A stretch of 37,915 bases of DNA. It comes from an uncultured Christensenellaceae bacterium (GTDB lineage: Bacteria; Bacillota; Clostridia; Christensenellales; Borkfalkiaceae). Positions 15,291 through 22,780 of the stretch are shown here, piece after piece. The stretch spans positions 39,222-77,136 of the forward strand of contig CAJUMW010000009.1 in assembly GCA_910587625.1 (NCBI GenBank), given 5' to 3'. The notes under the pieces were generated by a model. The model did not search any database. It was not told the origin of the DNA and worked only from the letters and a program-made list of their open reading frames with translations. A program made the translations under genes and the position numbers. Numbering within the stretch: position 1 is the stretch's first letter; each line of letters starts with the position of its first letter.

Positions 15291-17675
15291 ATGGCAGATA
15301 AAGGACGTCCGATTAAGAAGGCGGACATAATCTTAAAATACGGCCGTAGTAATTTTAGAAAACTGAATACGCTTTTGGCACAGCAGGAAAAGATTGATTC
15401 GATAGAACAGGACATTCCCCGTATAGCCGTTCAGAACGAGGTAATACAAAAATCCCTCGCAGACGAGATAAGGGCTTTAAAGCGTGAACTTAAATACCTC
15501 GCAATGCAGAACGAGAGTATTTACTCGTCGATTGCCGAGCGCGTTGAAAAGCTTGCGCCTGCTCCCGACGCACAGCCTTCCGATGCGCGCCCGTTGGAAA
15601 TAGATTATGATTTGCTTGCGGACAAAGTGGCTGCCCGTATGCCTGTGCCTCAGACAGTAGAGGGGGAAACGGCTTACGTCGCTCCGACTCGCGAGGTGCA
15701 GCTCGACTACGACTTGCTTGCGGACAAAGTGGCTGCCCGTATGCCAGTCCCTCAGGTTGTCGAAGGCGGAAGCGAAACGTATGTCGCTCCCGTTCGTACC
15801 GATATCGATTACGACAGGCTTGCATATAAAATTTCTTCCTATCTCCCCGACGGCAGAAATACCGACGCGGACTATCTTGCGGACAAAGTTGTTTCGAGAA
15901 TACCCTTGCAGGAGAGCGTATCTCCCGACTATATCGCTTCAAAGGTTGCCGAACAGCTCATGTCTCCCAAGCAATCGGGAGAGGTCGATTACGAGCTTCT
16001 TTCTCAAAAGGTTGCCGAAAAAATCGGTGTCGCTCCTCAGTCGGTGCAGAGCCTTGACGGCACTGTCGACTATGACTATCTTGCGGATAAGCTTGCTCAA
16101 AAAATCAAAGTCGATTCTACCGTTGCCGATTCCGATTGCGACTACATTGCGCAAAAGGTTGCCGAAAAAGTCGTTATTCCCGAGGTGCACGACCTTGACT
16201 ACGACTATCTCGCGCAAAAGCTCTCCGAAAAGGTTGTCATTCCCGAGTCGCGTTCTCAATTTGTCGCGGCGCCCGTTATGGCTAACGGCTACGACGTAAA
16301 CGAAGAGGAACTTGCCGACGCAATAGCATTAAAGGTCGGTTCGCTCAAACCCGAGGACTTTGAAATTCTTGTAGACGACGAGGGTTGCAGGTCTATATCC
16401 AAAGAAATTACCGAAAAACTCGACTACGAAGCAATTTCGGCGGCTGTTGCCGAAAAGCTGCGTTCGGCGCTCGATATCGCGGCGGAAAATCAGCCCGACT
16501 ATGAAGAAATGGCTGCGCGCATAAGCGAAAAAATTACCGTTGCCGGCGTCAACGAGGACGCAATTGCCGATAAGGCGGCAGCTGTGCTTTCCAACTATTT
16601 GCCCGAATTTGACGGAGACGATATAGCAGACAAGGTTGCCGAACAGGTAATAAGCGCTATGCCGTCGGTAATAAATCAGGACGCTATGTCCGACAGTATT
16701 TCGCAAAAGCTTATCGAGTCGCAGCAGGACAACGATTACGAGATAGTTCTTGACGACGACGGAATCGTCAGAATGTCCGACAGCGTATCGGAAAAGATTC
16801 ATTCAAACACCGAAGAACGTTTCAATAATATAGACCGCGAAATTGCGGAAATAAAAGCTCTTTTGGAAAGCGGCGTAAAACTCAACGACGAGATTGCAAT
16901 AACCAACGTTGCATATACGCGTACCGTTCAGCCCGAGGAAAGGGAAGAGCCGCTTGTAAGAGTCAGCGACGTAGTTTACGAAGAAGTCGAAGAAGTTGAA
17001 GAACCTCAGCAGGAAGAACAAGTAAGCAAGATTGTTGAAATTCCTGTCGAACCCAAGCGCGAAGAAGTTGCGCCGGTCGAAAATAAAAGCGAAAAGAAAA
17101 TAACGCCCGTAGTTGTACCAGTTGTAAAAACAGTTGATGAGGACGGAGAAGAGTATGACGGCGAGGACCTTGCCGGCGGCGTGGACTTTGTCAATATGAT
17201 GAGGTATGACCGCAGCTTTATTGCAAGGATAATCCAGAGCACTGACGAACAAAAGGCATTTTACGGCGCGGTGAGAAGTGCGCTGTTGAGTTACAGAAGA
17301 GTCAATTCCAACATTGCCTGGGGAGCAGAGCGTTTCCACAAGGGCAGAGAAACAATAGCACGGTTTAAAATCCGCGGAAAGACACTCGTTTTGTATCTTG
17401 CGCTCGACCCCGCAACCCACGAGTATTCTGTTTACCATCACAAAGACGTGTCGGACAATAAGTCGCTCAGCGGTACACCTATGATGATAAAGATTATGAG
17501 CCCTCGCGGAGTTAAAAAAGCCATAAGGCTTATCGACGAAATGCTGGAAGCGCGCGACGGCGTCAAGTTCAAAGTACCCGAACGTGACTACGCGGCAATG
17601 TATCCTTACGAAACGATAACCGAGCTTATCGAGGACGGATTAGTAAAGGACGTAAAGAAAAATAAAGATAATTAA
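15291..17675 (+). CDS. Large helical-repeat protein of unknown function
   Basis: The 794-residue acidic protein has no signal peptide or membrane segment. Residues 1-90 look like a coiled-coil start (QNEVIQKSLADEIRALKREL). From about 105 to 503 there are about 17 degenerate units of 12-15 residues, of the form DYDYLADKVAEKI, at 105, 139, 173, 193, 212, 233, 260, 282, 303, 336, 363, 378, 403, 421, 441, 463 and 489. These are joined by Pro/Val-rich linkers (VVIPE, RMPVP). A Glu/Val/Pro-rich stretch follows (545-620). The last 150 residues form a compact domain (RSFIARIIQSTDEQKAFY, then FKIRGKTLVLYLALDP, about 640-757). I know no function for it. It could be a scaffold or a cell-pole or division-linked protein. 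GAGGTGG precedes the ATG. Confidence 0.85.
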   Translation: MADKGRPIKKADIILKYGRSNFRKLNTLLAQQEKIDSIEQDIPRIAVQNEVIQKSLADEIRALKRELKYLAMQNESIYSSIAERVEKLAPAPDAQPSDARPLEIDYDLLADKVAARMPVPQTVEGETAYVAPTREVQLDYDLLADKVAARMPVPQVVEGGSETYVAPVRTDIDYDRLAYKISSYLPDGRNTDADYLADKVVSRIPLQESVSPDYIASKVAEQLMSPKQSGEVDYELLSQKVAEKIGVAPQSVQSLDGTVDYDYLADKLAQKIKVDSTVADSDCDYIAQKVAEKVVIPEVHDLDYDYLAQKLSEKVVIPESRSQFVAAPVMANGYDVNEEELADAIALKVGSLKPEDFEILVDDEGCRSISKEITEKLDYEAISAAVAEKLRSALDIAAENQPDYEEMAARISEKITVAGVNEDAIADKAAAVLSNYLPEFDGDDIADKVAEQVISAMPSVINQDAMSDSISQKLIESQQDNDYEIVLDDDGIVRMSDSVSEKIHSNTEERFNNIDREIAEIKALLESGVKLNDEIAITNVAYTRTVQPEEREEPLVRVSDVVYEEVEEVEEPQQEEQVSKIVEIPVEPKREEVAPVENKSEKKITPVVVPVVKTVDEDGEEYDGEDLAGGVDFVNMMRYDRSFIARIIQSTDEQKAFYGAVRSALLSYRRVNSNIAWGAERFHKGRETIARFKIRGKTLVLYLALDPATHEYSVYHHKDVSDNKSLSGTPMMIKIMSPRGVKKAIRLIDEMLEARDGVKFKVPERDYAAMYPYETITELIEDGLVKDVKKNKDN
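15612..15745 (+). repeat. Two exact 32-base direct repeats inside the repeat-protein gene
   Basis: The segments 15612-15643 and 15714-15745 are identical over 32 bases and encode LLADKVAARM twice. The offset is 102 bases (34 codons), so the reading frame is kept. It points to a recent unit duplication or gene conversion, since the other units have diverged widely. Confidence 0.85.
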
Positions 17676-17712
17676 TGAATATGGGGGTTGACGGTTTTCA
17701 ACCCCCATTCAT
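17675..17712 (+). terminator. Hairpin between the repeat-protein gene and the RNase J gene
   Basis: ATGGGGGTTGA (17681-17691) pairs perfectly with TCAACCCCCAT (17698-17708), extended by ATGA/TCAT with a two-base bulge. There is no real T-tract, so it may be an mRNA-stabilising or processing structure rather than a full terminator. It lies 14 bases before the next start region. Confidence 0.5.
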
Positions 17713-17738
17713 AATTTCAGCTATAAATGGAGAATATT

Positions 17739-19601
17739 TTGGATAACGAACAAATAAAAAAGCCGAAAAAATTGCCTAAACGCAGGTTTAACGGCGCAAA
17801 CAACAATACGGGTGCGTCGCCCACGGAAGCTCTGCCAAAGAAAAGTGGAGCAAAACCTCAAAAGCCCGTAAAGGCAAAACGGCAGAATCCCGAAAAAGAA
17901 AACAGGGCTTCGGAAGCAGCCGTAAAGCCGCAAAAGGAAAGGCGGCAAAAAGGCGGAAAGCCCGTAAAAATAGTGTTCTTGGGCGGCGTCGGAGAGATAG
18001 GCAAAAATATGACGGCAATCGAGTGCGGCGAAGATATAATAATTATAGACGCGGGCGCGATATTCCCGACCGAAGAAACGCCCGGCTTTGACCTCATTGT
18101 TCCCGACATAACCTACCTTTTGGAAAACGCCAAAAAGATACGCGCGTTAATTCTAACTCACGGGCACGAGGACCATATCGGCGGCGTACCCTATTTATTA
18201 AAGGAATTGAAAGTGCCCGTCATAGGCACCAAACTTACGCTTGCGCTTGTCGACAATAAACTGCGCGAACATCGTTTGAACGATGTAAAAGAAGTGACCG
18301 TAACACCCGGTCAGGTTTTAAGCCTTGGTTGTTTTAAGGTACGCGCAATAAACGTCAACCATTCTATAGCCGGTTCGCTTGCATACGCAATATCCACGCC
18401 GCAGGGCGTAATATTCCACAGCGGCGACTATAAAATTGATTTAACGCCCGTTGCCGGGGAGCCAATCGACTTGAAAACGATAAGCGAACTCGGCGCGAAC
18501 GGCGTGTTGCTGTATATGGGTGAAAGCACCAATATCGAGCGCCCTGGCTATACGATGAGCGAAACGACGGTCGGCACCACCCTCGACAGACTTTTTGACG
18601 AAAATATCAGGCGTCGCATAATAATCGCAACGTTTGCTTCCAACGTGCACAGGCTTCAACAGATAATCGACCTTGCGGTAAAATACAGGCGCAAAGTCGC
18701 GTTGTCGGGCAGAAGTATGCTAAACGTAGTAGAAGCGGCGGAAAAAATAGGTGAAATAAAAATTCCCGACAATGTCTTGGTGGACGTTTCAAAGATAAAA
18801 AATATGCGCGACAGCGAAATCGTAGTCGTATCGACGGGCAGTCAGGGGGAACCTATGAGCGCGTTGACGCGCATGGCTAACGGGGACAACCCGTCGGTTA
18901 CAGTCGGCGCAAACGACACGGTAATCATCTCGGCTTCACCCATTCCCGGCAACGAAAAACTTGTATACAGGGTAATAAACAATCTGTACAGAAAGGGCGC
19001 CGACGTAGTTTACGAAAGCCTGCAAAACATTCACGTTTCGGGTCACGCCTGCCGTGAAGAGCATAAAATTATGCACAGCCTTTTAAAACCCAAATACTTT
19101 ATTCCGGTCCACGGCGAGTACCGTCACCTAAAAAAACACGGTCAGCTTGCCGAGGAGCTGGGTATGCCCGAACAGCGCATTCTCGTTCCCGACATAGGCG
19201 ACTGTATCGAAGTGACGTCAAAAGGTATGCGCAAAGCTGCAAGCGTAGTTTCGGGTTCGCGCCTTATCGACGGTGAGGGTATAGAAAGCGAAAAAGCGAG
19301 CACCGTTATCGAGGACAGACGTCAGCTCTCCGAAGAGGGACTTTTCATCGTATCTATCGCTGTTTCCAACGGAGAAGTTATCGGAGAACCCACCATAAAT
19401 TCACGCGGATTTGTTTTCGACTTTCACCGCGACTATAACAGAGAAATGCGCGAAGTCATCTATCGCGCAATCGAAGGTTACGATTTGTCGCGCGGCACCT
19501 GCGACGAGTTAAAGCGCGTTATAAAGCGCGCGCTTCGCAATTATCTTTTGAAAAAGACAAAGCAGTCCCCCATGGTTGTGCCCGTAGTCGTGGAAATATA
19601 A
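17739..19601 (+). CDS. rnj: Ribonuclease J (beta-CASP metallo-beta-lactamase nuclease)
   Basis: The product (620 residues from the TTG at 17739) is the Firmicutes 5'-3' exo/endoribonuclease of mRNA decay and rRNA maturation. The metal-binding motif LTHGHEDHIGG is clear, with later beta-CASP motifs such as STGSQGEP, HVSGHA and IPVHGEYRH. An N-terminal extension of about 70 residues rich in Lys, Arg, Pro and Gln precedes the catalytic core, which starts at KIVFLGGVGEIGKN; such basic tails are variable in the family and could bind RNA. The start is uncertain: the TTG at 17739 has GGAG six bases upstream, while an ATG at 17727 overlaps that GGAG and has no site of its own. The trmR-like gene follows after 18 bases. 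Confidence 0.95.
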   Translation: MDNEQIKKPKKLPKRRFNGANNNTGASPTEALPKKSGAKPQKPVKAKRQNPEKENRASEAAVKPQKERRQKGGKPVKIVFLGGVGEIGKNMTAIECGEDIIIIDAGAIFPTEETPGFDLIVPDITYLLENAKKIRALILTHGHEDHIGGVPYLLKELKVPVIGTKLTLALVDNKLREHRLNDVKEVTVTPGQVLSLGCFKVRAINVNHSIAGSLAYAISTPQGVIFHSGDYKIDLTPVAGEPIDLKTISELGANGVLLYMGESTNIERPGYTMSETTVGTTLDRLFDENIRRRIIIATFASNVHRLQQIIDLAVKYRRKVALSGRSMLNVVEAAEKIGEIKIPDNVLVDVSKIKNMRDSEIVVVSTGSQGEPMSALTRMANGDNPSVTVGANDTVIISASPIPGNEKLVYRVINNLYRKGADVVYESLQNIHVSGHACREEHKIMHSLLKPKYFIPVHGEYRHLKKHGQLAEELGMPEQRILVPDIGDCIEVTSKGMRKAASVVSGSRLIDGEGIESEKASTVIEDRRQLSEEGLFIVSIAVSNGEVIGEPTINSRGFVFDFHRDYNREMREVIYRAIEGYDLSRGTCDELKRVIKRALRNYLLKKTKQSPMVVPVVVEI

Positions 19602-19619
19602 ACAAAGCGTTATAAAGCT

Positions 19620-20297
19620 ATGCAAACTTTTTCATATGCACATAAAAATACGGGAGAAGCCGAAAGAGTAACTCCCACGGCGCAGTTCAATACACCTCGA
19701 ATAAGCGTCAAAATTCAGGAATTACGCGAGGCGGCTTTTAAGCTTGAAATACCCGTTGCAGACGACGAAACTTTGTGTTTTTTAAGCACTTTGGTTACGG
19801 CGTTGCAGCCCAAAAAAATCCTTGAGCTCGGCACTGCGGTCGGCGTTTCGGGCGCAACTATGCTTGAAATATGCCCGAATGCTCATCTTACCACAATAGA
19901 ACGCGAGCAGGATTTTTATAATTCCGCCGCTCGAAATTTCAAAGGTCTGGGATTTGACGGCAGAGTAAATTTAATACTCGGCGACGCCGGGCAAGAGATA
20001 GAGAAACTCGACGGCTGCTTCGACCTTATTTTTATGGATTGCGCAAAGGTGCAGTATATAAAATATCTACCTCGGCTCAAACGGCTTTTAAAGCCCGGCG
20101 GCACTTTGCTTGCCGACGACGTATTGCTTTTCGGCTACGTTACGGGCGAGGCGGAAGTTCCCAAAAAGCGCAGAATGCTTGTAGAGCATATACGCGAATA
20201 TATAGACGCCGTAACGCACGATTGCGAGCTGAAAACTACAATTCTCGACGTCGGCAACGGCATTGCTATGAGTGTAAAATCCAATGAAAAACGTTGA
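19620..20297 (+). CDS. trmR: TrmR-like SAM-dependent O-methyltransferase (tRNA mo5U34)
   Basis: The 225-residue class I methyltransferase belongs to the caffeoyl-CoA O-methyltransferase-like group. SAM motif I is ILELGTAVGVSGATM (67-81); a metal/substrate region FDLIFMDCAK and LLADDVLLFG follow. In Bacillus subtilis the homologue YrrM (TrmR) methylates 5-hydroxyuridine at tRNA position 34, and it lies next to the U32 proteins that help make that hydroxyl. Here the stop overlaps the start of a U32 gene by 14 bases, the same pairing, which favours TrmR over a general catechol methyltransferase. The upstream ribosome binding site is weak. Confidence 0.82.
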   Translation: MQTFSYAHKNTGEAERVTPTAQFNTPRISVKIQELREAAFKLEIPVADDETLCFLSTLVTALQPKKILELGTAVGVSGATMLEICPNAHLTTIEREQDFYNSAARNFKGLGFDGRVNLILGDAGQEIEKLDGCFDLIFMDCAKVQYIKYLPRLKRLLKPGGTLLADDVLLFGYVTGEAEVPKKRRMLVEHIREYIDAVTHDCELKTTILDVGNGIAMSVKSNEKR

Positions 20298-21483
20298 ATT
20301 ATTGGCGCCTTGCGGCAACTTTTCAAAACTTAAATGCGCGCTGTATTTCGGTGCGGACGCGGCATATATCGGGGGCAAAGATTTTTCTTTGCGCTCTTTT
20401 GCCGACAATTTTACGCGCGAAGAGATTGCTCAGTCGGTCGAACTTGCCCATTCATTGGGTAAAAAACTTTACGTTACGGCCAACGTATTTGCGCGCAACG
20501 CCGATATGCCGCTTTTGGAGGACTACTTCGAATTTCTTCAAAATTCGGGGGTGGACGCGGCTATTATTTCCGACAGCGGAGTATTTGCCGCCGCCAAAAA
20601 GAGCGCGCCCAAGCTGGATATTCACATATCCACGCAAGCCAACCTGACCAACAAATATGCGGTCAAATTCTGGAAAGAGCAGGGGGCAACGCGCGTAGTT
20701 CTTGCCCGCGAGCTGTCGCTTTTTGAGATAGAGGAAATTCATAGCTTTGTTCCCGAAATCGAGCTTGAAGCTTTCGTCCACGGCGCAATGTGCATATCCT
20801 ACTCGGGCAGATGCCTGCTTTCAAATTATTTGACGGGCAGGGAAAGTAACCGCGGAGAGTGCGTTCAGGCTTGCAGGTGGAAGTACGCTATAAGCAAATT
20901 TGACGATTCAAGCGGCGGAGCTATGCAAATGCAGCAGGACGAAAGGGGCACATATATTCTCAATTCGAAGGACTTGAATATGAGCGCGCACCTCGAAAAG
21001 CTTGCGAACGCAGGCGTTTGTTCCTTTAAAATCGAGGGCAGAATGAAGTCCGAGTATTACCTTGCAACGGTGATAAACGCGTACAGACGGTGTATTGACG
21101 GCGGATACAGTCAAGTTGTCGAGCGCGAGCTTTTGACAGCGGCGCACCGCGACTATACCACGGCGTATGCGTTCGGCAACAACAATAAAACTGTAAATTA
21201 CGACGATAGCCAAACAAAGGGCGACTGCGACTACATAGGCAACGTATTGGGCTGCGACGGGGGGCTTGTAACCTTGGAAATGCGCACCCGCTTTAAGTGC
21301 GGTGACGTGTTGGAAGTGCTTTCTCCTACAGATAACTTTTTAAAGAGTTTTACGCTTGAAGAGGCGTATTTATCCACGGGTGAGCGCGTGGACGACTGCA
21401 AGTTGGTCCAGGAACACTATAAAATCAAATGCCCGTACGCTCTCGACGCGGGCGACTTAATAAGGCGGAGAAAAGCGCTGTGA
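20284..21483 (+). CDS. trhP: U32 family protein, TrhP-like tRNA U34 hydroxylation factor
   Basis: The 399-residue protein carries the U32 signature EAFVHGAMCISYSGRCLLS (about 161-179) and further cysteines (RGECVQACRW) expected for an iron-sulfur cluster. The N-terminus ELLAPCGNFSKLKCAL is typical. In Escherichia coli and Bacillus subtilis, TrhP proteins act in prephenate-dependent 5-hydroxylation of U34. Although labelled peptidase U32, protease activity is doubtful in this subgroup. The start lies within the end of trmR, and the stop overlaps the GTG start of aroA (GTGA), so all three are probably coupled. Bacillus has two such genes in tandem; here only one is seen. Confidence 0.82.
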   Translation: MKNVELLAPCGNFSKLKCALYFGADAAYIGGKDFSLRSFADNFTREEIAQSVELAHSLGKKLYVTANVFARNADMPLLEDYFEFLQNSGVDAAIISDSGVFAAAKKSAPKLDIHISTQANLTNKYAVKFWKEQGATRVVLARELSLFEIEEIHSFVPEIELEAFVHGAMCISYSGRCLLSNYLTGRESNRGECVQACRWKYAISKFDDSSGGAMQMQQDERGTYILNSKDLNMSAHLEKLANAGVCSFKIEGRMKSEYYLATVINAYRRCIDGGYSQVVERELLTAAHRDYTTAYAFGNNNKTVNYDDSQTKGDCDYIGNVLGCDGGLVTLEMRTRFKCGDVLEVLSPTDNFLKSFTLEEAYLSTGERVDDCKLVQEHYKIKCPYALDAGDLIRRRKAL

Positions 21484-22700
21484 ACTACCTGCCTCGAAAT
21501 ATCTACCAAAAGACGAACAATAATAAAATAGAAGTCTGCGTTCCCGGCTCTAAAAGCATAACCGCGCGTGCTCTTTTAATTTCGGCAATCGCAAACGGAG
21601 AAAGCACGCTTACGGGCGTGCAGTATTCCGATGACTGTCAAACTTTTTTGGACTGTATTGTAAAGCTCGGCATAGGCGTTACCCGTGAGGGGGACGGCTT
21701 AAAGATACGCGGCTGCGGCGGTAAATTAAAGCAAAGCTCTGCAAAAATAAACGTCGGCAGCGCCGGCACGGCGGCAAGGTTTTTGCCTGCGTTTTTGGCG
21801 TTTCAACAGGGTGAGTTTTTGCTCGAGTGCTCGAAACAAATGCTAAAACGCCCCGTTGCGCCGCTGATTGCCGCACTTAAAAGGTTGGGCGCAAAGTTTA
21901 CTTTTCTCGGGCAGGAAAACTGTTATCCGTTTATTATCGAGGGCACTTCAAACCCCGTTTGCAAGCTTGACGTCGACATTACGGGCAGCAGTCAGTTTTT
22001 GTCGGCGCTGCTAATTTCCTCGGTATGTGCAAGCAGTCCCGTTACCGTCGAAGTATGCGGAAATCACAGTTTAAATTACGTCGATATGACGGTTAAAATG
22101 ATGAAAAAGTTCGGCGCGGAAGTTTTTGATACGGCCGGCGTTTATACCGTCGGAGGCGGTTACTTTGGCAGAACTTACGCCGTCGAGCCCGACGTTTCCG
22201 CCGCAGCATATTTTTACGCAATAAATAAAATTCTCGGCACGGAAATAAGCGTAAAGGGCATATCTTTTGACAGTATGCAGGGGGATATAAAGTTTATCGA
22301 GCTTTTAAAATCCTTCAACGGCGGCAGGGTCGATATGGGCGGATTTTCTGATCAAGCTCTGACTCTTGCGGCAATAGCGCCATATTTGGACAAGCCTACC
22401 GAAATTTGTAACGTGGCGCATATCCGCGGACAGGAGTGCGACAGGATAGCGGCAATAAACAAAAATCTTACGGCAATGGGGGTAAGGTGCGACGAGCGCG
22501 CCGACGCAATTAAAATTTATCCCTCGCAGCCGCGCGCGGCAACGATAGACACTTTCGGGGACCACAGGGTTGCAATGAGCTTTGCGATAACGGGTCTGCG
22601 CTGCGACGGTTTGGTAATAGAAAACGCCGAGGTCTGCTCGAAAACATTTAAAAATTATTTTGAAGTATTGGACAAGACGGTAGAAAAACTTACCATATAA
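21480..22700 (+). CDS. aroA: EPSP synthase (3-phosphoshikimate 1-carboxyvinyltransferase)
   Basis: The 406-residue enzyme joins phosphoenolpyruvate to shikimate-3-phosphate in the chorismate pathway. Conserved blocks: PGSKSITARALL near the N-terminus, NVGSAGTAARFLPA, DITGSSQFLSALL, EPDVSAAAYFYA, QECDRIAA and FGDHRVAMSFA. It is slightly shorter than the usual 425-430. The start is the GTG at 21480, overlapping the U32 stop, with GGCGGAG upstream; the frame is open to 21429 inside the U32 gene but has no better start. The link to TrhP may be meaningful, since prephenate, a product of this pathway, is needed for U34 hydroxylation. No terminator is visible after it. Confidence 0.94.
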   Translation: MNYLPRNIYQKTNNNKIEVCVPGSKSITARALLISAIANGESTLTGVQYSDDCQTFLDCIVKLGIGVTREGDGLKIRGCGGKLKQSSAKINVGSAGTAARFLPAFLAFQQGEFLLECSKQMLKRPVAPLIAALKRLGAKFTFLGQENCYPFIIEGTSNPVCKLDVDITGSSQFLSALLISSVCASSPVTVEVCGNHSLNYVDMTVKMMKKFGAEVFDTAGVYTVGGGYFGRTYAVEPDVSAAAYFYAINKILGTEISVKGISFDSMQGDIKFIELLKSFNGGRVDMGGFSDQALTLAAIAPYLDKPTEICNVAHIRGQECDRIAAINKNLTAMGVRCDERADAIKIYPSQPRAATIDTFGDHRVAMSFAITGLRCDGLVIENAEVCSKTFKNYFEVLDKTVEKLTI

Positions 22701-22718
22701 AATATATAGTTCTTTATT

Positions 22719-22747
22719 TTGCATTTTTTAAAATACAGTGATATAAT
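22719..22747 (+). promoter_or_regulatory. Strong sigma-A promoter of the transglutaminase/LRR lipoprotein
   Basis: TTGCAT (22719-22724), a 17-base spacer and a perfect TATAAT (22742-22747). It begins 19 bases after the aroA stop and gives a leader of about 27 bases with AAGGAA as the ribosome binding site. Confidence 0.78.
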
Positions 22748-22780
22748 AAACTTGAAAAAGTACGGTTAAGGAATTAAAAA

